A DNA stretch of 64,000 nucleotides from Streptomyces albipurpureus (GTDB lineage: Bacteria; Actinomycetota; Actinomycetes; Streptomycetales; Streptomycetaceae): positions 22,875 through 86,874 of the forward strand of contig NZ_JAMQAW010000009.1 in the NCBI RefSeq assembly GCF_023701525.1, read 5' to 3'. Position numbers and translations under genes: made by a program. Positions 9,427 through 17,283 of this stretch are shown here, in pieces. Under the pieces are notes generated by a model. The model worked only from the letters and a program-made list of their open reading frames with translations, was not told the origin of the DNA and searched no databases. The stretch's first letter is position 1, and each line of letters begins with the position of its first letter.

Positions 9427-12400
9427 ACAAGCCGCACGACAGCGCCGACGCCATGATCCACCAGGTGGTTTTCCGCTGGGCGGGCAACCGGGCCGGCTCC
9501 AGCGCCGGTCTCACCGCGGTCGCCCAGTCCTGTGGAGAGCGGGACGCCCGGGCGATGGCGGAACAACTCGGCCCCATCCTGCGGGTGCGCCGAGGTGATC
9601 GACGCAGCATCGTCCGGACGATCTGGAACGACCGGGCGGTGCTGGTTCGGCGCAGCCCCAAGGCGGATGCCCAAGGGCGCGGCAGCACGGTCTGCCACGC
9701 CCTGATCAGCCCCACGAAGCTGCTCACGGCGAGCTTCTGTCTGGGCCTTGGGGCCTCGCCCTGGGGAGAGGGCAACTGGACCCAGGCGTCCGGCCCGCTG
9801 CCGTCCATCCCCTACGAAGTGCTCAACGCGATGGCCAACCACGCCATTCCGCGACTGGACGCGGCCGTGTCCTCGCTCGCCCGACCGCTGCAATGCCTGG
9901 TCGCCCAACTGCTGCGCACCCCCGGGGGCCGGATATCAGCGCACAACCGTGGACTCGATGACACCAGGTCCGACGACCTGACCGAGGTGCCCGACCCGGC
10001 CCTGGTGGTCTTGCGCGGACTCTGTGAGGTGTTCGGGGGGACCCTCGGCGGGGAGGGCTGGACCTATGCCTCGTACGACACGGTGGACTCGCATCCGCTG
10101 CGGGTGACCTTCGTTCCCAGTTGGCGTGCCTCCCACGAGGAGGATGTCCGGCTGCGCCGCATCGATCTGATCGAACCGGGCTCCGACCACGCGGCGGTAC
10201 TCGCCGAGCGGCTCGTTCGCCACTATCTCGACTACATCGAGACCGCTGCGAGAGGCTCCGGAGCCGGCAAGGGGCGCTCGCAGTATCGGCGCCCGCTGGA
10301 ACAGCTCATGGGTCCGCTCGCCGGCATCGAGGACGAGACGGAACGGTACGAGGCGATCGACCGCGCCCTGCGAGGTCTTTCGTCCGGCGCCCCAGCGAAC
10401 CGGGCTTCGGCCCCACCCCAGCAGCGTGCCGCTCGGACGCCCGGCCGGGAACAAGGGCCGGAGGGCCCGGCCCCGGGCGGGTCGCCGTCCGTCGCGGCGG
10501 GCGCAACCCACGGGGGCAGGCCGGACGACCGGGACGCCGGGCGGGGCCGGGCCCCGGGTCCGGGGCGGAGTGCCCCGGCCGCCCATGGTGCTTCCCACGA
10601 CGGCTCTGCCACCTCGCGGGGGCACCACGCCACCGCGTCCGGGCGGGGGGACTCGCCGATGGTGGGTTCGGGTGCGGCTGAACACTCCCTGGGCCCCGCG
10701 TGGTCGGGTGGTGGCGAGCCGGGAGCGGGCTCCGCGGTGTCTTCTACGGGGACGACAGCGGCAGCGTGGGCCGGATCAGCTGGATCAGCTGGATCAGGCG
10801 TGCAGCCGGGCACCGACGCCCACCCGCCCACCGGCTCCCGGTCCTCTGAGCCCGAAGCCGTCGCAGGGCAGACCAACAGGTCCGGCGCTCCCGCGCACGA
10901 TGCGCCCGCGCGCCGATCCGCCGCCGCGCCGGTAGCCGGGCAGGGCGCGCCGAGGCCCGACGTCCCTTCGGCATCCGCCCCCTCGAACCCCGCGTCTTCG
11001 GGATCGGTGTCTGCGTCCGCCGCGGCTGGTGGGCCCCCGGTTGACGGGTTTGCGGTTGACGGGTCTCCGGTTGGTGGGCCGGGCGCTTCCGGATTCACGA
11101 CTTCCGGATCCACGGCTTCAGGCTGGGCAGCTTCCGGACGTACACCAACGGCGCAGACAGCTACGGCACGGACTGCTACGGGAGGTACTGCTACAGGAGG
11201 GGCACCTCTCGGACCCGAGTCCGCCAGGAAGGTGCCGGCGACGGGGGCGGCGCAACAAGGGCCCGGGCAAGCGGGGCCTGCGCAAGGTGAATCTACGTCC
11301 ACGGGGTATGTCTCCGGGGACTCGGCATCCACGGGGTATGTCTCTGGGGACTTGGCATCCACGGGGTATGTCTCTGGGGACTCGGCGTCAGCCCGCTCGG
11401 CTTCAACCGGTCTGACGTCGAGGGGCGCTGATACTGCCGGTTACCCTTCCTCCGGTTCCGTCTCGGCGAGCGCCCCGGGTTCGCCCGGCCGGGCCGCCGA
11501 TTCGCTGGCGGGCGGCTCCGCACCCGCTTCGAGCGCGCTCGATCGGCACCACACCACCAACTCCGCTTCGTCTTCGATGACCACCGACGCCCAGCATCCT
11601 TCGTATGCCCCAGCTCAGCAGGCCGACTTCCGTCAGTACGCACCGAACCCGTCGTCGCCCACCACATCCCTCCCAGCACCCCCGTCGGGTTCGGGCTTTG
11701 ACCTCGCCGTGAATCCCGAGCGCCCCGGGTCCTCCACCGCTCCCCCGAATACCTACGATCCGGCCAGCGGCTCCAACGAACAGCCCCGAGCCGTGCCGCC
11801 GAAGCCGAAGTCCCCTCCGCCGCCGAGCGGCCCGGCGCCGAGCCACTACAGCCAACAGCTCCATGTGGATCCGGGTCCGCTACTCGGCCTTTCCAATCCG
11901 TTTCCACGGAAAAGGGGTAAACGTCGCACCCGCGTCAATGTCGACCACGCGCAGTTGCGCCAGGTGGTGACCGACCTCAACTGTGCGACGGGCGGGGACC
12001 ATGCCGCGGAGGATCTCAAGAGGAAGGTGCGACAGGATCTGGAGCGGCTCAGCGATGTGGACCTGCTGTCCGTGCTCCACACGCCCTTGTCGTACGAGGC
12101 TCAGAACCTGGTTCTTGAAACACTGGCCTCTGTTCCGCGCCTGGAAGACGAACTCGAATCCCTCGGTGAACTGCTGCTCGACCGAAGTTTTCTGTTGCGC
12201 ATCGGCCCCTTGGGCCAGGCTCTTTGGGATCCGCCGCACGTGGACCGGGTGATCAAGGTTGCCTGTTGGCTTTTCTGCGCCTTGCAGAAGACCCTCGCCA
12301 GCGAGAGGTTGGCGGAGCGGGTGGGATGGGTGCTGCGTCACCTCGCCTCTTCTCCGAGCGATCTCAGTGAGGCGTTCATCGAGACGCTCCTCATCTACGC

Positions 12401-12506
12401 ACCGTCCGACGCCCTTCCCGCACTGCCCAATCTCGTCTGGCGGGAACTCGCGCGTGGCCTGCACGAACGTCTCCCCAGACCGCCCGATGAAGCGCCGTCC
12501 AACTGA
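9423..12506 (+). CDS. Large GTPase-associated protein with hypervariable linker (GAP1-like)
   Basis: Seen: 1,027 residues from GTG 9423, overlapping the previous stop (GTGA). An alternative ATG is at 9453. The N-terminal ~320 residues form a compact domain beginning near MIHQVVFRW. A roughly 480-residue Gly/Ser/Ala/Pro/Thr linker follows, including three 30-bp direct repeats. The last ~190 residues are helical (from about RTRVNVDHAQLRQVV) and rich in Leu and Glu. Inferred: the N-terminal pattern (IHQ-x-V-x-F-R-W, then an Ala-Val-Ala-Gln-Ser segment) resembles the N-terminal domain of GTPase-associated protein 1 families, which sit beside such GTPases. That resemblance is from memory and needs a profile search. 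Last gene of the operon; a GC-rich hairpin follows at 12593. Confidence 0.72.
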   Translation: MNKPHDSADAMIHQVVFRWAGNRAGSSAGLTAVAQSCGERDARAMAEQLGPILRVRRGDRRSIVRTIWNDRAVLVRRSPKADAQGRGSTVCHALISPTKLLTASFCLGLGASPWGEGNWTQASGPLPSIPYEVLNAMANHAIPRLDAAVSSLARPLQCLVAQLLRTPGGRISAHNRGLDDTRSDDLTEVPDPALVVLRGLCEVFGGTLGGEGWTYASYDTVDSHPLRVTFVPSWRASHEEDVRLRRIDLIEPGSDHAAVLAERLVRHYLDYIETAARGSGAGKGRSQYRRPLEQLMGPLAGIEDETERYEAIDRALRGLSSGAPANRASAPPQQRAARTPGREQGPEGPAPGGSPSVAAGATHGGRPDDRDAGRGRAPGPGRSAPAAHGASHDGSATSRGHHATASGRGDSPMVGSGAAEHSLGPAWSGGGEPGAGSAVSSTGTTAAAWAGSAGSAGSGVQPGTDAHPPTGSRSSEPEAVAGQTNRSGAPAHDAPARRSAAAPVAGQGAPRPDVPSASAPSNPASSGSVSASAAAGGPPVDGFAVDGSPVGGPGASGFTTSGSTASGWAASGRTPTAQTATARTATGGTATGGAPLGPESARKVPATGAAQQGPGQAGPAQGESTSTGYVSGDSASTGYVSGDLASTGYVSGDSASARSASTGLTSRGADTAGYPSSGSVSASAPGSPGRAADSLAGGSAPASSALDRHHTTNSASSSMTTDAQHPSYAPAQQADFRQYAPNPSSPTTSLPAPPSGSGFDLAVNPERPGSSTAPPNTYDPASGSNEQPRAVPPKPKSPPPPSGPAPSHYSQQLHVDPGPLLGLSNPFPRKRGKRRTRVNVDHAQLRQVVTDLNCATGGDHAAEDLKRKVRQDLERLSDVDLLSVLHTPLSYEAQNLVLETLASVPRLEDELESLGELLLDRSFLLRIGPLGQALWDPPHVDRVIKVACWLFCALQKTLASERLAERVGWVLRHLASSPSDLSEAFIETLLIYAPSDALPALPNLVWRELARGLHERLPRPPDEAPSN
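11298..11387 (+). repeat. Three 30-bp in-frame direct repeats
   Basis: Units start at 11298, 11328 and 11358, each beginning TCCACGGGGTATGTCTC. They differ at only a few positions and keep the reading frame, encoding a repeated STGYVSGD-type decapeptide within the linker of the large protein. Confidence 0.9.
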
Positions 12507-12592
12507 TGCGTCACGTGCGGGTGGCAAGGCGGGAAGAAGGGGTGGTCACGGGTGTCTTCTGCTCCCAACTGGGCCCTGGGCAGCGCCTTGGG

Positions 12593-12612
12593 CCCTCCCT
12601 GCCCAGGGAGGG
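12593..12612 (+). terminator. Hairpin after the tubulin-like operon
   Basis: Perfect 8-bp stem (CCCTCCCT / AGGGAGGG) with a GCCC loop, about 85 bases after the last stop codon. No U-tract is present, which is common for actinobacterial terminators. Confidence 0.5.
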
Positions 12613-12691
12613 AGGGGAACTAGCTGTGTTATGCAATTTTGATGTCGAGAGTGCGGCTTTTGTTCTAGTGGCCAAAAAAGAGGCGTCTATG

Positions 12692-12710
12692 GTTAGGTAA
12701 GCCTAACTAA
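12692..12710. promoter_or_regulatory. Iron-box-like palindrome (DmdR/IdeR type)
   Basis: GTTAGGTAAGCCTAACTAA contains inverted GTTAGG and CCTAAC arms and resembles the actinobacterial iron box (consensus about TTAGGTTAGGCTAACCTAA), with roughly 14 of 19 matches on alignment. It lies about 85-100 bases before the first importer gene. Inferred: DmdR/IdeR represses the importer operon when iron is sufficient. Confidence 0.7.
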
Positions 12711-12793
12711 GCTTTGCGGACTCAAAGGTGGCCGAATCGTAGGTTGTGGATTCGACTCCGGACTTGCCGCACCGACCGCCGATTGAGTGCCAC

Positions 12794-13870
12794 ATGCCAG
12801 CCGCAGTACCGCTACCCGTCGGCGTCCCACCGACCGGTGCAGGCCCGTCCCCCAAGGCGTCGCCCCGCCCGGCGCGTCGCCGTGCGGCGACGGCCGCGGT
12901 GGTGCTCGCGGCGGTGTGCGCCCTTGCCGTCGCCGTGCTGCTGAGCCTCGCCATCGGTGCCCGACAGATCGCCCCGTCGGTGGTCTTTGACGCGGTGTTC
13001 CACGGTGGTGGAGGGGAAGACGGTGAGGTCGTCCGGGATCTCCGTGTCCCCCGGACCCTGATCGGTCTGATGGTCGGCGCCGCGCTTGCCCTCTCCGGCA
13101 CGGTCCTACAGGGGTTGACCCGCAACCCGATCGCCGACCCGGGCATTCTCGGTATCAGTCAGGGCGCTTCCGCGGGTGTTGTCCTCGCCATCGCGTTCGC
13201 CGGCATCCACTCCCTGCTCGGCTACATCTGGTTCGCCCTGATCGGTGCCGCACTCGCGACCGTGGCCGTGTACGCCGTCGCCCACAGCAGCCGCGGCGGT
13301 GCCACCCCGGTGAAGCTCGCACTGGCGGGTGCCGCCATCAGCGCCCTGTTGGCTTCGGTGACCACGGGCGTACTGGCCACCCGATCGGCCACCTTGGATG
13401 AGTTCCGCTTCTGGCAGGTCGGTGCCATCGCCGGTCGGGACGCCGAAGTGGTCACCCGCATCTGGCCGTTCCTGCTGCTGGGCGCGGTGCTGGCGATCTC
13501 CGTGGCCCGCGGACTGGACGCGCTGGCCCTGGGTGAGGACATGGCCAAGGGGCTCGGTCGCAATGTGGCCGCCGTCCGGATCGTCGGCGGCGCCGGGGCG
13601 ACCCTGCTGGCCGGCGCGGCCGTCGCGGTCGCCGGACCGCTTGCCTTCATCGGCCTTGCCGTGCCCCATATGGCTCGTCGACTCGTCGGTTCCGCCCATG
13701 GCCGGGTGATGTTGCTCGGCGCGTTGATCGGTCCCGTGATGCTGCTGGGAGCCGATGTGGTCGGCAGGATCGTTTTTCCACCGGGTGAGATACCCGCCGG
13801 AGTGATGACCGCCCTGATCGGAGTGCCGTTCCTGGTCGCCCTGGTCCGGCGCAAGGAGGTGCCCGCATGA
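12794..13870 (+). CDS. FecCD-family siderophore ABC permease 1
   Basis: Seen: 358 residues from ATG 12794; an in-frame GTG at 12746 would add 16 residues and neither start has a strong ribosome site. About nine to ten hydrophobic helices follow a short basic N-terminus. The conserved FecCD stretch TVLQGLTRNPIADPGILGIS near residue 95 marks the family, with SQGASAG after it. Role: one half of the membrane channel that imports ferric siderophores. It overlaps the second permease by four bases (ATGA) and shares the iron-box promoter. The siderophore it carries cannot be told from sequence. Confidence 0.9.
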   Translation: MPAAVPLPVGVPPTGAGPSPKASPRPARRRAATAAVVLAAVCALAVAVLLSLAIGARQIAPSVVFDAVFHGGGGEDGEVVRDLRVPRTLIGLMVGAALALSGTVLQGLTRNPIADPGILGISQGASAGVVLAIAFAGIHSLLGYIWFALIGAALATVAVYAVAHSSRGGATPVKLALAGAAISALLASVTTGVLATRSATLDEFRFWQVGAIAGRDAEVVTRIWPFLLLGAVLAISVARGLDALALGEDMAKGLGRNVAAVRIVGGAGATLLAGAAVAVAGPLAFIGLAVPHMARRLVGSAHGRVMLLGALIGPVMLLGADVVGRIVFPPGEIPAGVMTALIGVPFLVALVRRKEVPA

Positions 13871-15027
13871 GCACCTCCGCCGCCACCTCCCCCCAACACC
13901 CACCCACCGGCGACCAACCGGGCGGGCAGCCTCCCCGAAGTGAGCGACACCCACAGCCCGGGCAGCGCCCTCAGCAGCGCGGTGTCCGCCCGCCCGGTTA
14001 CACCCTCATCCGCTGCGGACGACACGCCTCCTTTCTGCTGCACCGCCGCTCGGCCGTCGTCGCGGCCTTCCTCACGCTGCTGCTCATCGCGGTCTCGGTG
14101 GCGTATCTCTCGCTGGGGGAGAGCACGGTCGCACCGGCCGAGGTCATACGGGTGCTGCTGGGTCACCCCTCCCCCGATGAACTGGTCGTCGGCACGCTGC
14201 GGCTGCCCCGACTCGTGGTCGGACTCCTGGTGGGCGCCGCGTTCGGCGTTGCGGGCGCACTCATCCAGACCGTGGCCCGCAACCCGCTCGCCAGCCCCGA
14301 CATCATCGGTATCAGCCAGGGCGCGACCGCGGTCACCGTCATCGGGCTGACCTTCGGGATCACCTCGTACGCCGTGCTGCCCTACTTCTCCGTCCTGGGC
14401 GGACTGGTGGCGGCGGTCCTGGTGTACCTCTTCGCCTGGCGCGGTGGTCTCAACGCCACCCGCTTCGTCCTCATCGGCATCGGCTTCGCCGTGGCCCTGC
14501 GCTCGATCACCCACTTGGTGCTCACCAAAGGCGATCAGCATGTCGCCCAGCAGGCCCAGATCTGGATGACCGGTTCCCTCAACGGCCGGGGCTGGGAAGA
14601 GGTGGAGCCACTGGGCTGGGTGCTGCTCGCCCTGATCCCCGCCGTTCTCTGGGCGGCCCGGGCGCAGCGGACCGTATCCCTCGACGACGGGACGTCGACC
14701 GCGCTCGGCGTACGGCTGGGACGGGTACGCCTGGGTCTGGTCGGTGTCGGAGTGGTGCTGGCCTCGGTGGCGACGGGTGCGGCAGGGCCGGTGGACTTCG
14801 TGGCGCTGCTGGCTCCACAGACCGCTCGCCGGTTGACCCGTACCGCACAGATCCCGCTGCTGTGTTCAGCGCTGGTGGGTGCGTTCGTGGTGGTCCTGGC
14901 GGATCTGCTGTCGCGTCGGGCCTTCGCTCCCACGGAACTTCCGGTGGGAGTGCTCACGGCCGCGGTCGGCGCGCCGTATCTGATCTGGCTGATCGTCCGC
15001 GGGCGTACCGCAGCGGGGAGGGCATAA
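13867..15027 (+). CDS. FecCD-family siderophore ABC permease 2
   Basis: Seen: 386 residues, ATG overlapping the previous stop. A ~50-residue Pro/Gly/Gln/His-rich hydrophilic N-terminal extension precedes the first helix. The family signature ALIQTVARNPLASPDIIGIS occurs near residue 135, followed by SQGATA. It pairs with the upstream permease as a heterodimer, the usual arrangement for two-permease siderophore importers. The ATPase gene follows after three bases, so all are co-transcribed. The N-terminal extension is longer than typical and probably disordered in the cytoplasm. Confidence 0.9.
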   Translation: MSTSAATSPQHPPTGDQPGGQPPRSERHPQPGQRPQQRGVRPPGYTLIRCGRHASFLLHRRSAVVAAFLTLLLIAVSVAYLSLGESTVAPAEVIRVLLGHPSPDELVVGTLRLPRLVVGLLVGAAFGVAGALIQTVARNPLASPDIIGISQGATAVTVIGLTFGITSYAVLPYFSVLGGLVAAVLVYLFAWRGGLNATRFVLIGIGFAVALRSITHLVLTKGDQHVAQQAQIWMTGSLNGRGWEEVEPLGWVLLALIPAVLWAARAQRTVSLDDGTSTALGVRLGRVRLGLVGVGVVLASVATGAAGPVDFVALLAPQTARRLTRTAQIPLLCSALVGAFVVVLADLLSRRAFAPTELPVGVLTAAVGAPYLIWLIVRGRTAAGRA

Positions 15028-15030
15028 GGC

Positions 15031-15930
15031 ATGAACACCACCGGAACCACAGCGTCAGCGACCGCCCGCGATCTGGCCGCCGATGGTCGGGGAGATCGTG
15101 CCAGCAGGCTGGTCACCCGAGACCTGACGCTCGCCTACGACGATCGCACGGTCGTCGAGGGGTTGGACCTCACCATCCCCGATGGACAGGTCACCGTGAT
15201 CGTCGGCCCCAACGCCTGTGGGAAGTCCACGACCCTGCGTGCGCTGGGACGGTTGATGAAGCCCGCGGGCGGCGCCGTTCTCCTGGACGGTCGGGAGCTG
15301 TCCCGCATCCCCACCAAGACGGTCGCCCAGTCGATCGGGCTGCTCCCCCAGACACCCGTCGCCCCGGATTCGATCACGGTCGCGGATCTGGTGTCCCGGG
15401 GCCGGCAGCCGCATCAGCACTGGTGGCAGCAGTGGTCCGAGGAGGACGAACGGGCGGTCACGGACGCGATGGCCCGAACCGATGTCACCGCTCTCGCCGA
15501 TCGACCGGTGGATGAACTCTCCGGCGGTCAGCGCCAACGGGTCTGGGTCGCGATGGCCCTGGCACAGGAGACGGAACTGCTGCTGCTCGACGAGCCGACC
15601 ACCTTCCTGGACATCGCGCACCAGGTGGAAGTGCTGGATCTGGTGCGCCAGCTCAATGACGAGCGGGGGCGCACGGTTGTCGCCGTACTCCACGATCTCA
15701 ACCAGGCCGCCCGTTACGCGGACCATCTGGTGGCCATGAAGGCGGGCCGGATCGTCGCTGAGGGGCCGCCCGCGACGGTGGTGACCGCCGATCTCGTACG
15801 CGAGGTCTTCGGCCTTGAGGCGGTGGTGGTCCCGGACCCGGTGACCGGTTCCCCGCTGGTGGTGCCGGGCGCACCGCGGGCCCGAGGCGCACGCTCCGAC
15901 CCTGCCAAGGCTCCCGATCCCCGACGCTGA
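15031..15930 (+). CDS. Siderophore ABC transporter ATP-binding protein
   Basis: Seen: 299 residues. Walker [10 protein letters not shown] is near residue 60, a Q-loop at LLPQTP, the ABC signature [10 protein letters not shown] near 165 and Walker [13 protein letters not shown] near 185, followed by an H-loop in AVLHDLNQA. All elements for ATP hydrolysis are present, and the FLDIAHQ stretch after Walker B is typical of FepC/FhuC-type siderophore ATPases. It energises the two FecCD permeases encoded immediately upstream. The C-terminal ~20 residues are basic and variable. Confidence 0.93.
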   Translation: MNTTGTTASATARDLAADGRGDRASRLVTRDLTLAYDDRTVVEGLDLTIPDGQVTVIVGPNACGKSTTLRALGRLMKPAGGAVLLDGRELSRIPTKTVAQSIGLLPQTPVAPDSITVADLVSRGRQPHQHWWQQWSEEDERAVTDAMARTDVTALADRPVDELSGGQRQRVWVAMALAQETELLLLDEPTTFLDIAHQVEVLDLVRQLNDERGRTVVAVLHDLNQAARYADHLVAMKAGRIVAEGPPATVVTADLVREVFGLEAVVVPDPVTGSPLVVPGAPRARGARSDPAKAPDPRR

Positions 15931-16053
15931 CCGACCCGCTTCACCCCTGGGACTCCTGCTCGGACTCCCCACCCGCTGACCCTTCTGAACCCTCCGTATC
16001 CGTACCCCCTGTATCCACACCCTCCGTATCCGAATCAGGAGCAAGGTCCTCTC

Positions 16054-17037
16054 ATGATCAGCAACCCCACCCGGCGCCGTCGCGCCGCTGCCCTGGCGGC
16101 CGCCGTCGCGGGCACCCTGGCCCTCACCGCCTGTGGCTCCGAGACGGACTCGGACAAGGCCGAGGAGAAGGGCTCGGCCGCGCAGAAGACCCGTACCGTC
16201 AAGACCGTCATGGGCGATGTGCAGGTGTCGGCCGAGCCGCAGCGGGTCGTTGTCCTGGACACCGCCGAACTGGACTCCGTGATCACGCTCGGGGTGAAGC
16301 CCGTGGGGGCCACCCGTACCGACTCGGCCTCCGGATTTCCCGCGCATCTGCCGGCCGACAAGCTGAAGGACGTCAAGCTGGTCGGGGAGATGACGGCCCC
16401 CAACCTGGAGGCCGTCGCGGCGCTGAAGCCCGATCTCATCCTCAGCAGCAAGCTCCGCCATGGCGACAAGTACGCCGAGCTGAAGGCGATCGCCCCGACC
16501 GTGCTGACCGAGAGCACCGGCCTCCCGTGGAAGGAGAACTTCCTTACCCACGCGAGCGCGCTCAACAAGGACGCCGAGGCCAAGAAGACGGTGGCGGAGT
16601 ACACCGCGCATATCGCCGAGGTCACCAAGGCTTTGGGCGGTAAGGACAAGGCCGCCGCCACCAAGGTCAATATCGTGCGTTTTGTTGAGGGCGCGGATAT
16701 CCGTATTTACGGCAAGGAGAACTACATCGGCACGCTCCTCACCGATGTCGGTCTGGGCCGTCCCGCCGTCACCGATCAGGCGGAGGACGGCTTTATGCTC
16801 AATGTGAGCCCCGAGAAGATCGATATGGCGGATGCCGATGTCATCTTCCACTCCACCATCGGTGACCCCAAGAAGGCCAAGGCGACCGAGGTACTGGGCG
16901 GACCGCTGTGGAAGAACCTCGCGGCGGTGAAGGGCGGAAAGGTCTTCCCGGTTCAGGACGAGCTGTGGATCCAGGGCATCGGATACTCCGGAGCGGACAA
17001 GATCCTCGATGAGCTCCAGGCTGCCCTGACCAAGTGA
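16054..17037 (+). CDS. Iron-siderophore-binding lipoprotein
   Basis: Seen: 327 residues with an AGGAGC ribosome site. The N-terminus has a twin-Arg-containing basic region, a hydrophobic core and the lipobox LTAC, so it should be lipid-anchored outside the membrane at Cys27. The body matches a periplasmic-binding-protein class III (FepB/FhuD-like) fold: RVVVLDTAELDSVITLGVKPVG near residue 63 is the typical start of the first lobe (quoted here as two overlapping parts, RVVVLDTAELD and SVITLGVKPVG). It captures the ferric siderophore for the upstream permeases and ATPase. A 123-base gap separates it from the ATPase gene; that gap has a loose CCGTATCC repeat but no clear terminator, so read-through is likely. 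Confidence 0.9.
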   Translation: MISNPTRRRRAAALAAAVAGTLALTACGSETDSDKAEEKGSAAQKTRTVKTVMGDVQVSAEPQRVVVLDTAELDSVITLGVKPVGATRTDSASGFPAHLPADKLKDVKLVGEMTAPNLEAVAALKPDLILSSKLRHGDKYAELKAIAPTVLTESTGLPWKENFLTHASALNKDAEAKKTVAEYTAHIAEVTKALGGKDKAAATKVNIVRFVEGADIRIYGKENYIGTLLTDVGLGRPAVTDQAEDGFMLNVSPEKIDMADADVIFHSTIGDPKKAKATEVLGGPLWKNLAAVKGGKVFPVQDELWIQGIGYSGADKILDELQAALTK

Positions 17038-17127
17038 CGCGCCGAATCGCCCCTCCCTTGGACCGCTGAACCCCACCGCCGAAGAGAATCGTTACTGCGT
17101 GGGGCCGCGACCATGGGCGGACGCTGT

Positions 17128-17167
17128 GCCGCGGCCCCCACGCCATCGAGCGCGTGGGGGCCGCGGC
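17128..17167. terminator. Perfect 16-bp-stem hairpin between convergent genes
   Basis: Arms 17128-17143 and 17152-17167 (GCCGCGGCCCCCACGC and its exact complement) flank an 8-base loop. It lies between the importer operon and the convergent arginine deiminase gene and probably stops transcription from both sides. Confidence 0.75.
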
Positions 17168-17189
17168 CGCGATCAGAGAATCGTCATTC

Positions 17190-17238
17190 GGTCAGGAGCG
17201 CGGTCAGGATCGCGGTCGGGGTCGCGGTCGGGATCGCC
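17190..17238. repeat. Short 12-bp degenerate repeats
   Basis: CGCGGTCAGGAT, CGCGGTCGGGGT and CGCGGTCGGGAT follow one another beside the hairpin at 17128. No function is evident. Confidence 0.6.
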
Positions 17239-17283
17239 GTGCCGGCTGACGGTCGCCATCCAGGGTCGGCGACACCCGCGCGA

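Noticed and set aside
79..12506. Prophage or integrated element
   Set aside because: No integrase, attachment-site repeat, transposase or change in base composition is seen at the edges.
15055..17076. 673-residue minus-strand open frame
   Set aside because: Antisense to the ABC ATPase and the binding lipoprotein, both with complete family motifs.
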